Below are positions 36,048 to 44,049 of a stretch of DNA of 44,049 bases, one piece after another (positions within the stretch are counted from its first letter, which is position 1; the number at the start of each line of letters is the position of its first letter). Where the stretch lies: NCBI GenBank assembly GCA_902784065.1, contig CACZTJ010000036.1, positions 1-44,049 on the forward strand, given 5' to 3'. Origin of the DNA: an uncultured Prevotellaceae bacterium (lineage in GTDB: Bacteria; Bacteroidota; Bacteroidia; Bacteroidales; Bacteroidaceae). A model generated the notes under the pieces. That model saw nothing but the letters and a program-made list of their open reading frames with translations, did not search any database and was not told where the DNA came from. Made by a program: the position numbers and the translations under genes.

Positions 36048-37613
36048 ATGGCTGTACAAGAGAACAATACAAGCAACAAACGCGTAAGAAAACCACAACC
36101 TGTGGATAACACTTACGGACACTTACAACCGCAGGCGCTGGAGGTTGAAAAAGCAGTGCTGGGTGCCTTGATGATTGACAAGGATGCCTATGCTGTGGTG
36201 TGTGAGACACTGTGCCCAGAGAGTTTCTATGAACCCAGAAACCAGATGGTATATCAGGCCATCATGGAGCTGAGTATGGCAGAACGTCCTGTAGATATCC
36301 TGACTGTAACGGAGCAGTTGGCTAAGAACGGCAATCTGGAGGAGGTTGGAGGTCCTGGCTATGTGACAGAACTGAGTGCCAGAGTGGCATCGTCAGCGAA
36401 TATCGAATATCACGCCAATATTGTGGCACAGAAAAGTCTGGCTAGACAACTGATTCAGTTTGCCAGTGTGATTGAGACGAAGGCTTTCGATGAAACGATA
36501 GATGTGGAGGATCTGATGCAGGAGGCAGAGGGATCGCTCTTCGAACTGTCTCAGCGCAATATGAAGAAGGATTATACGGCGATTGATCCTGTGATCTCAC
36601 AAGCTGTGAAGACGATTCAGAATGCAGCCAAGAACACCGATGGCTTGACAGGTGTCTCTACAGGTTACTATAAGCTCGATGATATCACCAGTGGATGGCA
36701 AGCCTCTGATCTTGTGATTATTGCCGGACGTCCTGCGATGGGTAAGACCTCGTTTGCACTCTCAATGGCGAAGAACATTGCTGCCGACCTGAAGATACCG
36801 ATGGCGTTTTTCTCGCTTGAAATGTCAAACGTACAACTGGTAAACCGTCTGATTTCCAATGCCTGTGAAATTCAAGGCTCAAAGATTCTGAACGGCCAGT
36901 TGCAGCGTGATGAGTGGGAACGACTGGATAAGCGCATCAACACCCTGTTGGGAGCACCTTTATATATTGATGATACGCCAGGTCTCTCTGTATTTGAGTT
37001 GAGAACCAAAGCCCGTCGATTGGTGAGAGAACATGGTGTAAAGTTGATAATGATCGACTATCTTCAGCTGATGAATGCCAATGGCATGAGATTCTCATCA
37101 CGTCAGGAAGAGGTGTCAACCATCTCTCGTTCTCTGAAAGGTTTGGCGAAGGAGTTGGATATTCCTATTCTCGCGCTGAGTCAGTTGAACCGTGGTGTAG
37201 AAAGTCGTGAGGGACTGGAAGGAAAACGCCCGCAACTGTCAGACCTGCGTGAGTCGGGAGCCATTGAGCAGGATGCGGATATGGTTATTTTCGTGCATCG
37301 TCCAGAATACTATCATATCTATCAGGATGATAATGGCAGAGATCTGCATGGAATGGCTCAGATCATCATTGCCAAACACCGTAAGGGTGCAACTGGCGAT
37401 GTGTTGCTGACCTTCCGTGGCGAATATACACGCTTTGAGAATCCTGAGGATAAAAATCTTGGGAATCGTGCCCCAATGGGTGGCGGTGAGATACTGGGAT
37501 CAAAGGTCAATGGGAATAATAACACCCCACCTGAAATGCCAGAGGGTTATGATCCATTTAGTGGAAGTTCACAGATTCCACCACCTGAGGACAATGGCCC
37601 ATTACCATTTTAA
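36048..37613 (+). CDS. dnaB: Replicative DNA helicase DnaB
   Basis: Hexameric 5'-3' helicase that unwinds the replication fork. 521 residues. N-terminal helical domain (about 25-165; LQPQALEVEKAVLGALMID), then a RecA-like domain with Walker A GRPAMGKTS (227-235), Walker B LIMIDYLQLM, the ALSQLNRGVE and DLRESGAIEQDAD motifs, and an arginine finger region near HRKGATGD. The last ~45 residues are Gly/Pro/Asn-rich and probably disordered. No intein is present. A strong terminator follows within 5 bases. Confidence 0.96.
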   Translation: MAVQENNTSNKRVRKPQPVDNTYGHLQPQALEVEKAVLGALMIDKDAYAVVCETLCPESFYEPRNQMVYQAIMELSMAERPVDILTVTEQLAKNGNLEEVGGPGYVTELSARVASSANIEYHANIVAQKSLARQLIQFASVIETKAFDETIDVEDLMQEAEGSLFELSQRNMKKDYTAIDPVISQAVKTIQNAAKNTDGLTGVSTGYYKLDDITSGWQASDLVIIAGRPAMGKTSFALSMAKNIAADLKIPMAFFSLEMSNVQLVNRLISNACEIQGSKILNGQLQRDEWERLDKRINTLLGAPLYIDDTPGLSVFELRTKARRLVREHGVKLIMIDYLQLMNANGMRFSSRQEEVSTISRSLKGLAKELDIPILALSQLNRGVESREGLEGKRPQLSDLRESGAIEQDADMVIFVHRPEYYHIYQDDNGRDLHGMAQIIIAKHRKGATGDVLLTFRGEYTRFENPEDKNLGNRAPMGGGEILGSKVNGNNNTPPEMPEGYDPFSGSSQIPPPEDNGPLPF

Positions 37614-37617
37614 ATAA

Positions 37618-37644
37618 TAAAGCCCTGCGATCGGCAGGGCTTTA
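37618..37644. terminator. Strong bidirectional terminator between dnaB and the TPR gene
   Basis: Eleven-base perfect stem TAAAGCCCTGC (37618-37628) with GCAGGGCTTTA (37634-37644) and a five-base loop GATCG. A-rich and T-rich flanks serve both converging genes. Confidence 0.92.
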
Positions 37645-37650
37645 TTGTGG

Positions 37651-39284
37651 TTATTTGTATTTCTCTATCAAGGCATCGGCTTGCGTATCACCAAGTTCTT
37701 TGGCTTTCTGCAGATTCTTGATACCTTCTGCCTTCTGACCTTTAAGGCATTGTCCCAACCCCAAGAAAAGATAACCATCACTGTTTCCTGCATCTAAGGA
37801 GATACACTCCTTTGCTGTTGCGATAGCCTGATCGTAGAGTCCGACACGAATCTCCAGAGAAGCTTTCTCAGCATAGTAGAGAATCTCGTTGGGATTCATC
37901 TGGATGGCACGATTGATGTCGTTAAGGGCCTGCTGATACAAACGTCCCTGGATCTCTACCTGGTGGCGAATATAATAGAAGTTATCGTTAACGGTAGCTG
38001 TCATGATAGTCTCATAATCATTCATGTCAGCAATGGCCTCACGATAGTGTCCTGCATTTCGACGAGCCTCTGAACGTGCCCATAGATAGGGAGCAGCCTC
38101 TTTCAGATATGGACGACTAAACATGTTGATGGTGCTATCCATCAGAGCAAGCATCGCTGTGGTATCTTTTTGCATTTCCTTACAACGGGCAGCTGCAAAA
38201 AAGAGTTCTGCACTGCGAAGATTGGTTGAGAGCAGACTGTTATAAATCTCATAGGCTTCATCATACCGCTGTTTGGCAAAAAGGATATCACCTTCCAACT
38301 GACGATAGGTAGTTACAGGATTGATACTGATAGCTGTCTGTATTTGTTGAAGTGCTTTGTCGAGGTTCCAACCGGCATAAGGCTGGGCACTCTGATAGAT
38401 CTCCTTATTATAAATGATGCGGGCATAGTTGAAGTGGGCATCATCTTTAGGATTAGCCAGTTTCAAGGCCTGTTCCATATCACGTTCAGCAGAAGAAAAA
38501 TCACCTGCAGTAGTCTCTTGTTGGGCTCTATAAATATAGCCGTCGGGAGCATTGGGGAACTGTTGAATGAAATCATGGATAAGCGATACATACTCTGATG
38601 AGTCACTTTGTGAGCCTGCGAAATAGAGCACGAGGTTTGCCTCCTTGATATCCGTTGGCAGCAGTTTCTTCACCTGTGTGAGTTTAAACGTCTCATCATA
38701 AAAGTTGAGACCATTGATATTCAGAGAGTCAACGAAAAGTGCACTGATAGCATAGCAGAGACTATCACCAACCACAGCAGGCTGCTGCATCATACCAATC
38801 ACCTGACCAGAGGCATCCAGTAAGGGGCAACTGACCTGATTCTCACCCATAGAGAGTGCAACGGTGTAGTAGGGGTAGTCACCTTGAAAAGTCTCAGCCT
38901 TACGAACGGGTCCACTCTTCACTGCCTTCACCTCATGATAAGGCAGGAGATAAGCTAAACTTCCGACAGGAGTAATGGAAGAGCTAAGAGTGAGTGGAAG
39001 AGTCTTGACACTGTTCACACGAAACTTCACCACGTCATACATATCGTTGGCTCCCATGATACCTGTGACCTGAAGTTCTTTACCTTGGGCATCGATGACA
39101 ACAGCACGTGCTGCACCTTTAAAAGGGGTAAAGTTACTGACAGCCTCACCATTGGTTCCTGTGAAAAAACCGTTGCTGCTGGCAATGTAAAAACAGAGCG
39201 TGAGGCATTTTTCACCCAGCCTGGCTGGGCGAAGGTGCTGAGTGCTGTAAACAGCAGACAGCATATCATACTGATTTTCTTCAT
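37651..39284 (-). pseudogene. Protease-like/TPR protein with N-terminal frameshift
   Basis: The real start is probably the ATG at 39284, overlapping recN by 4 bases. It encodes a signal peptide (MKKISMICCLLFTALSTFA) and QPGWVKNASRSVF. That frame then ends after about 85 codons (39027), while the conserved sequence continues in the frame one base back from IASSNGFFTGTNGEAVSNF to the stop at 37651. One extra base at the five-T run (minus strand; 39193-39189) would join them. The N-terminal domain resembles a trypsin/DegP-like fold with the catalytic His and Ser apparently lost (SNFT for TNxH, QVSCPLLD for GNSGGPLL). The rest, about residues 270-560, consists of repeated TPR-like units. Exported scaffold-type role is an inference. 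Could be a real lesion, a slippage site or an assembly error. Confidence 0.75.
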
Positions 39285-40930
39285 ATTCGTAATAATTGTT
39301 TGGCGTTTTGTATGGCAGCATCGGAGATATCACTACCAGAGAGCATCTGGGCAATCTCACGGATACGTTCTTCTTGCGACAGCTGGGTCATACGACTGAT
39401 AGTACCCTGAGTCGTTTCCTCTTTCTCCACTTTGTAATGCGTGGTGCCTAGGGCTGCAATCTGTGGGAGGTGGGTAATACTGATGACTTGACGTTCGTGG
39501 CGCCCCATCTCCTGCATAATCTCTGCCATTTTCTCGGCAATCTTACCACTGACACCTGTATCGATCTCGTCGAAAATAATCGTAGGCAATTTCACAGCAC
39601 CGCTAATCATTGCCTTCAGAGAAAGCATAACTCGGGCTATCTCACCACCAGAAGCTACCTGAGAGACAGGCTTGAGTGGGGTGGAGGTGTTGGCACTGAA
39701 AAGGAAAGAGACCTTATCTTGGCCTGAGAGACCGAGTGTATCGTCAGTCATCTGGATACTGAAACGCACATGAGGCATACCCAGAGGAACAAGACGTGAC
39801 TGCATCTCTTTCTCAATCTGCTGTGCAGCCTTCTTACGTCGCTTGGTCAGGACTTCAGCTTCCTGCTTGGCCATTGTATGAAGGGTATCCAGACGTTCCT
39901 GTAATGCAGCAAGGGCTTCGTCGCTGTTCTCAATATTATTGAGCTGAGCCTTGAGTTCATCACGCTTGGCAATCAACTCAGAGACTGTTGAAACATGATA
40001 TTTCTTCTCAAGATCATACAGATGATCCAGACGATTGTTGATAGCATCGAGTTCGGCAGGATCAAAATCAACACGCTCAAGCTGACTTGAAATTTCTTCG
40101 GAGATATCCTTCAGTTCGATATAGTTACTCTCTATACGCTGAGCCAATTCACTGGCATCTGGAAAGACACGCTGAATGCCATTTAAGGCAGTACGGGCAG
40201 AACGAAGGGCACTGACAACACCTGTCTCATCAGCCGAGAGGGCATTGTCAACTTCATAGAGAGCACCTTTGATCTCCTCTGCATGACTCATAGTGTCGCT
40301 CTTCTGTTCCAGCTCATCCTGTTCATCGTCAACGAGATTGGCATTGGTAAGCTCATCATACTGGAACTGCAGAAAATCATGGTTTTGTCGGTTACGCTCA
40401 ATATCGTCGCGTAACATCTCCAGTTCCTTACTGACAGACTGGTACTGTTTGTAGGTCTGCTGATATTGAGCTAATGACTTGGCATTATCAGCAATAATAT
40501 CCACCACATTCAGCTGGAAGTCTTGTTTATTAAGCAGGAGGTTCTGGTGCTGGGAATGGATATCGATCAGCTGATCGCCGAGTTCCTTCAACAAGGACAG
40601 TTGTACAGGGGTATCATTGATAAAGGCACGGCTCTTTCCTGCACTTGTCAATTCGCGACGGATGATACAGTCTGACGGATCGTATTCGATATCATTCTCA
40701 GAAAAGAAATCCTCCATGCCATAACGTGAGATATCGAAGTTTGCCTCGATGACACACTTGTCCTTGATGACCTTCGAGTCAGCACGCTGTCCAAGCAACA
40801 GGCTTATTGCCCCCAGGATTATACTCTTGCCGGCACCAGTCTCACCTGTGATGACAGAGAACCCTTGAAAGAGGTCGATATCAAGTTCATCAATGAGTGT
40901 GAAGTTCTTTATATATAGTCTTTTTAGCAT
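39281..40930 (-). CDS. recN: DNA repair protein RecN
   Basis: SMC-like ATPase acting in double-strand break repair. 549 residues. Walker A GETGAGKSI (29-37), a long central coiled coil (about 150-370) rich in Leu, Glu and Gln, then the ABC signature ASGGEIARVMLSLK and Walker B PTIIFDEIDTGVSG. The D-loop/H-loop region VISITHLPQIAALG is intact. It lies 27 bases after the DUF4835 gene and overlaps the next gene by 4 bases. Confidence 0.96.
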   Translation of the reverse strand: MLKRLYIKNFTLIDELDIDLFQGFSVITGETGAGKSIILGAISLLLGQRADSKVIKDKCVIEANFDISRYGMEDFFSENDIEYDPSDCIIRRELTSAGKSRAFINDTPVQLSLLKELGDQLIDIHSQHQNLLLNKQDFQLNVVDIIADNAKSLAQYQQTYKQYQSVSKELEMLRDDIERNRQNHDFLQFQYDELTNANLVDDEQDELEQKSDTMSHAEEIKGALYEVDNALSADETGVVSALRSARTALNGIQRVFPDASELAQRIESNYIELKDISEEISSQLERVDFDPAELDAINNRLDHLYDLEKKYHVSTVSELIAKRDELKAQLNNIENSDEALAALQERLDTLHTMAKQEAEVLTKRRKKAAQQIEKEMQSRLVPLGMPHVRFSIQMTDDTLGLSGQDKVSFLFSANTSTPLKPVSQVASGGEIARVMLSLKAMISGAVKLPTIIFDEIDTGVSGKIAEKMAEIMQEMGRHERQVISITHLPQIAALGTTHYKVEKEETTQGTISRMTQLSQEERIREIAQMLSGSDISDAAIQNAKQLLRI

Positions 40931-40957
40931 ATTTCTTAATTGGTTCTGGGCGTGAAC

Positions 40958-41866
40958 TTATTTCTTGATGTTTTCCCAGGCATTACTCTGGGAGGCATTT
41001 AGCGATATCAGCAAGTTGTAGATACGCTCTTTCTCCTTCTGTGTGCCCTTACCTTTATATATATTAACCAGTTCATCGCGTTTAATGTCTGTCCAGATCT
41101 GTGGCAACAGACTGAGAGGCTTGTTCTCATGAGCTGTTTGTAAATCATTCTCAAGGGCTTCAGAAATCTCTGTCCGTCCTCGCTCTGCATTATTGCTCAT
41201 CTCATCGAGTCCTTTTCTATAATAGTCATACTGGAGCTGTCGGAAGGGACGCATAGACTCATCAAGATAGTCGTTGATGATAGCAAAACGATTCCTACTA
41301 TCCTCGAATGATTTCCATCCGGGGTAGCCAAGTTCCTGGGCGTTGTTTACCAGATACATACAGCGCTGAAGGATATCTGTGCCTCCCATCGGTGCAAAAC
41401 TGTCAAGGTTAAGTCCGATGATCAGATAGGCATAATAGGCGAGGAGAGCGGTGAGGGGCTGATCCACATTCTCATCGTTGAAGTTCAACTGATCGAACTG
41501 CGAAAAGACAAAGTGGAAGTTGTCGTCCTTATTATTATATAAGGTGGTGGTGTAGGATGAATTATAGACAGGACGATTAGCCTGGATCAATGCCGTACAC
41601 TCAAAATGGTTATCATCGCGGTTGTATCTGAGGACAGTGATATTGAGACTGCACTGGATACGTTCTTGCTTCTGAAACTGCAGAGGAGTCCACTGACGTT
41701 CATTGATGAAATGTTCGATAGTCTGTTGGAGATTCTCAAACACGCTGATGTCTGTACCAGAGATCTGGCTGTGGTTGATATTAACCTTAACTTGCAGTTC
41801 TTGAGCCCGTAAGCCAAGAACTGCAAGCATGAAAATGGTTGTGAGTATCGTCCGTCCGATGATCAT
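40958..41866 (-). CDS. DUF4835 family protein, exported, unknown function
   Basis: 302 residues with a signal peptide (1-20, LGLRAQ cleavage region). It has the features I associate with the Bacteroidetes DUF4835 family: ELQVKVNINHSQISGTD, NYNRDD-like RYNRDDNHFECTALIQANRPVY, the LNFNDENVDQPLTALLAYYAYLI stretch and LDSFAPMGG. Probably periplasmic or outer-membrane associated. Function unknown; it often lies near recN in this phylum. It overlaps the exonuclease gene by 4 bases. Confidence 0.85.
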   Translation of the reverse strand: MIIGRTILTTIFMLAVLGLRAQELQVKVNINHSQISGTDISVFENLQQTIEHFINERQWTPLQFQKQERIQCSLNITVLRYNRDDNHFECTALIQANRPVYNSSYTTTLYNNKDDNFHFVFSQFDQLNFNDENVDQPLTALLAYYAYLIIGLNLDSFAPMGGTDILQRCMYLVNNAQELGYPGWKSFEDSRNRFAIINDYLDESMRPFRQLQYDYYRKGLDEMSNNAERGRTEISEALENDLQTAHENKPLSLLPQIWTDIKRDELVNIYKGKGTQKEKERIYNLLISLNASQSNAWENIKK

Positions 41867-42720
41867 CCGTTAAGATTTGCTTCGCGCAGACGGATGCGTG
41901 TAAGCACCTGTTTCGTGTTATAAGTGAAATCGCCTGCAAGAATCCAACTATAATAGCCGGGATCAATCTGAAGGACATCGGCTACAGGAATTCCCTTATG
42001 CTTACCAAAATTAAACACCTCCGTCATACGAGGATTACCGTCCCTATCAAGTAGGACGTTACCACGTCCGTCTTTCATCTCAGCCCAGATAATACGACCT
42101 GCGAAGTCCACATAGTTATTCATCTTAGAGAACTCGGCCAGTTTGTCCATATCATTCTCCAGCACTTTTTCTTCATCCTCATTGGCACCTGGGGCATACT
42201 TATCGAGTTCGCCCATGAGCACACGATAGGTGGCCTCTGTATCCTGGTCAGCACGATGGGCTTCGAAATCGTCTTCCATCTTACGTCCGCAATAGAACTT
42301 ATAGGCAGCAGCCAGATTACGGCGCTCCATTCGCTTAAAGATAGTACAGGCATCTATCATACGACTCTTGGAGAAATCAAAGTCAACACCAGCACGCAGG
42401 AATTCCTCTGCCAATAGGGGAATATCGAAATGGTTGGAATTAAATCCTGCAAAATCGCAATTCCTGAATTTCTCGGCAAGTTTCTGACCGAGTTGTTTGA
42501 AGGTTGGCTTATCCTTCACATCCTCGTTGGTGATACCAGTCAACTGTGTAATCGCCGAATCGATAGGCTTCTCCGGATTCACCAGTTCGTTACCACGTTC
42601 TTCCTTTCCGTCAGGATAGACTTTGATATAGGAAATCTGTATGATACGGTCCTTTACAAGATCGATACCTGTCGTCTCCAAGTCGAAGATGACTATTGGT
42701 TTGGTAAGATTCAGTCTCAT
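41863..42720 (-). CDS. DnaQ-like 3'-5' exonuclease with C-terminal DUF3820-like domain
   Basis: 285 residues. DEDDh exonuclease domain (1-180): DLETTGID (D13, E15), FAGFNSNHFDIPLL (Asp of ExoII) and AHRADQDTEAT (ExoIII His and Asp). After a linker, residues ~235-280 carry FGKHKGIPVADVLQ and GYYSWIL, as in ExoX-type and DUF3820 tails, which may bind nucleic acid. Probably a proofreading or repair exonuclease rather than the core epsilon subunit, though the gene next to dnaN suggests work at the replisome. Confidence 0.88.
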   Translation of the reverse strand: MRLNLTKPIVIFDLETTGIDLVKDRIIQISYIKVYPDGKEERGNELVNPEKPIDSAITQLTGITNEDVKDKPTFKQLGQKLAEKFRNCDFAGFNSNHFDIPLLAEEFLRAGVDFDFSKSRMIDACTIFKRMERRNLAAAYKFYCGRKMEDDFEAHRADQDTEATYRVLMGELDKYAPGANEDEEKVLENDMDKLAEFSKMNNYVDFAGRIIWAEMKDGRGNVLLDRDGNPRMTEVFNFGKHKGIPVADVLQIDPGYYSWILAGDFTYNTKQVLTRIRLREANLNG

Positions 42721-42738
42721 GGATCTGTGAATACTATC

Positions 42739-43863
42739 TTAGTCGTTAATCAACATCGGCATCAGAAGCATCAGCACATCCTGATTATCGGGCTGCTCAC
42801 AGGGGAGAACAAGTCCTGCACGACTGGGATCAGCCAACTGGATGACAACTTCCGGACAATCGAAATTGCTCAAAACCTCGATGAAGGAAGAACCCTTGAA
42901 ACCAATAGACATGGCCTGTCCGTTATAATCGCAAGTCATGCGCTCTGTAGCTGTCTTTGAGAAGTCGTAATCCTCTGCATCGAGCTGTAGGGTAGAGCCT
43001 TCTACATGGAAACGAATCAGATTGCTGGAGCCATTGGCAAAGGGCTGTACACGACGAAGAGCAGCCAAAAGACCAAGACGATCCACACGTAATTCGTTAG
43101 GATTGTTCTGAGGAATCACAGAGTTGTAATTGGGGAAACGACCCTCAATCAAACGGCACTGGAGTGTTCCATCACCATAATTGACCTCAGCATTACGCTC
43201 ATCAAAACGGATAATCACATCACCGCCATCTCTTCCAAGCAGGTTCTTCAACAGGTTTGCGGGTTTCTTAGGAAGAATAAAGGATGCAGGCTGGTCGTTC
43301 TTGATGGTAAACACCTTGTTACGCACGAGCTTGTGACCATCTGAAGCCACCACAGCGAGGAAATCGGAGGTAAGGTCGAAATAGATACCATTCATGACTG
43401 GGCGCAACTCATCCTGAGCCGTAGCAAAGATAGTACGATTGATATTCTCTGCCAGGATGGCATTGGGAATAGTGATTGTGTTTGCAAAGTCGCTTACAGG
43501 TTGAGACATGGGGAATTCATCCGCATTTTCAATAGGCAGTGAGAATAAACCATTCTGATATGATATCCTTACAATGTTCTGCTCCTGATTCACGTCAAAG
43601 GTGATAGGCTGCTCAGAGATACCTTTCACAGCTTCCAGAAGATTGTGGCTGTCAATGGCAAAACGACAATCGCCGTCGCTCTCAGTCAGTTCAAGCTGAG
43701 TCTTCATGATGTTTTCACTGTCTGATGCTGTCAGACGGAGAACATTACCACTGATTTCAAACACAAAATCTCCCAGAATGGGCAGTGCATTCTTACTGTT
43801 GATAACTCTCGAAAGTGCAGAGAGCTTTGAGCTCAGTGCGGTACTTGATAATGTAAATCGCAT
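42739..43863 (-). CDS. dnaN: DNA polymerase III beta subunit (sliding clamp)
   Basis: 374 residues, three repeated clamp domains forming a dimeric ring around DNA. Typical sequences: MRFTLSSTALSSKLSALSRV, the NPILGDF-like NALPILGDFVFEI, LRPVMNGIYFDL, VASDGHKLVR and the C-terminal LVLPCEQPDNQDVLMLLMPM that forms part of the partner-binding pocket. It heads a leftward run with the exonuclease, DUF4835 and recN and has a well-formed promoter. The dnaA gene is not adjacent. Confidence 0.97.
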   Translation of the reverse strand: MRFTLSSTALSSKLSALSRVINSKNALPILGDFVFEISGNVLRLTASDSENIMKTQLELTESDGDCRFAIDSHNLLEAVKGISEQPITFDVNQEQNIVRISYQNGLFSLPIENADEFPMSQPVSDFANTITIPNAILAENINRTIFATAQDELRPVMNGIYFDLTSDFLAVVASDGHKLVRNKVFTIKNDQPASFILPKKPANLLKNLLGRDGGDVIIRFDERNAEVNYGDGTLQCRLIEGRFPNYNSVIPQNNPNELRVDRLGLLAALRRVQPFANGSSNLIRFHVEGSTLQLDAEDYDFSKTATERMTCDYNGQAMSIGFKGSSFIEVLSNFDCPEVVIQLADPSRAGLVLPCEQPDNQDVLMLLMPMLIND

Positions 43864-43909
43864 AGTTTTATAGCTTCTTGTTATTTATTACATATTACAT
43901 AATTGAGCA

Positions 43910-43941
43910 CAAAATTACAAAAAAACGTTGTAATGCGCAAA
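43910..43941 (-). promoter_or_regulatory. Promoter for dnaN
   Basis: Leftward TTTG (43941-43938), 20 bases, TAATTTTG (43917-43910): a full match to the Bacteroidetes promoter. Expected leader is about 40 nt to the ATG at 43863. Confidence 0.8.
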
Positions 43942-43980
43942 ATTTTTAGTAGAAAATGATGCTTTTCAAACTATTTTTAG

Positions 43981-43988
43981 TAATTTCG
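43981..43988 (+). promoter_or_regulatory. Possible -7 element for the gene at the right edge
   Basis: TAATTTCG differs from TAnnTTTG by one base and lies 42 bases before the ATG at 44031. No clear -33 TTTG. Weak. Confidence 0.3.
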
Positions 43989-44030
43989 CCACGTGAAAAC
44001 GAAAAATTCAACAAAATAAAACATTTAATT

Positions 44031-44049
44031 ATGGAATTAACAGGTAAAA
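44031..44049 (+). CDS. Start of a DUF3127-like protein (cut by window edge)
   Basis: Only six codons are visible, MELTGK. This matches how Bacteroidetes DUF3127 proteins (small, possibly single-stranded-DNA-binding-like) begin, and the spacing from dnaN, AT-rich leader and ATG context support a real start. With so few residues the family is a guess. Confidence 0.5.

Noticed and set aside
39285-39360. Upstream extension of the TPR gene in its body frame into recN
   Set aside because: Sequence there has no signal peptide and overlaps recN by 80 bases; the other frame has a clean signal peptide starting at 39284.
44031-44049. Firm identification of the right-edge gene
   Set aside because: Six codons are too few; reported only with moderate confidence.

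Overview
The window looks like a chromosomal core region of a Bacteroidales bacterium, most likely Prevotella or a close relative. Evidence: a fused lpxC/fabZ gene, Bacteroidetes-only families (DUF4835, DUF5715, and the start of a DUF3127-like protein), type-2 PyrF, near-absence of Shine-Dalgarno sequences, and several promoters of the Bacteroidetes form TTTG-N20-TAnnTTTG. I see no phage, insertion sequence, CRISPR array, tRNA or rRNA. Genus is inference; no rRNA is present.

Layout: (1) 1-520: the start of rplU (leftward) and a 382-base gap with two leftward -7 boxes, a foldable leader and a tandem repeat. (2) 521-16766: a long leftward run of closely spaced genes, phoH-purC-menG-aroE-purM-prfA-pyrF-HD phosphohydrolase, then lpxD-lpxC/fabZ-lpxA-miaA-mrcA-PIF1-like helicase. 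It joins purine and pyrimidine synthesis, shikimate and menaquinone steps, translation termination, lipid A synthesis, tRNA modification and peptidoglycan synthesis. (3) 16794-18475: a divergent promoter pair in an inverted repeat, then rightward genes for a DUF5715 protein (no usable start codon) and a zinc metallopeptidase, ending in a bidirectional terminator. (4) 18480-29044: a leftward run purU-hisH-hisA-hisF-hisIE-(ftsE::lysC)-lysA-GT2-GT-B-like-fbp. It holds the last steps of the histidine pathway, the two ends of the lysine/DAP pathway, formate release from formyl-THF, and the gluconeogenic phosphatase. (5) 29155-33994: leftward genes for an acidic-tailed unknown protein, a membrane pyrophosphatase, and a secreted M15 peptidase fused to a sialidase-like propeller. 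(6) 34083-37613: rightward rarA, a TRIC-like channel and dnaB, ending in a strong bidirectional terminator. (7) 37651-43863: a leftward DNA-maintenance run dnaN-exonuclease-DUF4835-recN-(protease-like/TPR protein, frameshifted). (8) 44031 to the end: the first codons of a rightward DUF3127-like gene.

Points that stand out: an in-frame fusion of an FtsE-type ABC ATPase with aspartate kinase, with an SD-like AGGAG and ATG at the junction; a secreted M15 peptidase/sialidase-like fusion; two genes whose N-terminal coding is broken by what looks like one base each (DUF5715 near 16840, protease/TPR near 39190), which suggests gene decay, slippage or assembly error; a glycosyltransferase with an ordinary first domain and an unrecognised second half; and well-formed divergent promoters between rarA and the acidic-tail gene. 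I did not find a convincing new defence or mobile system.
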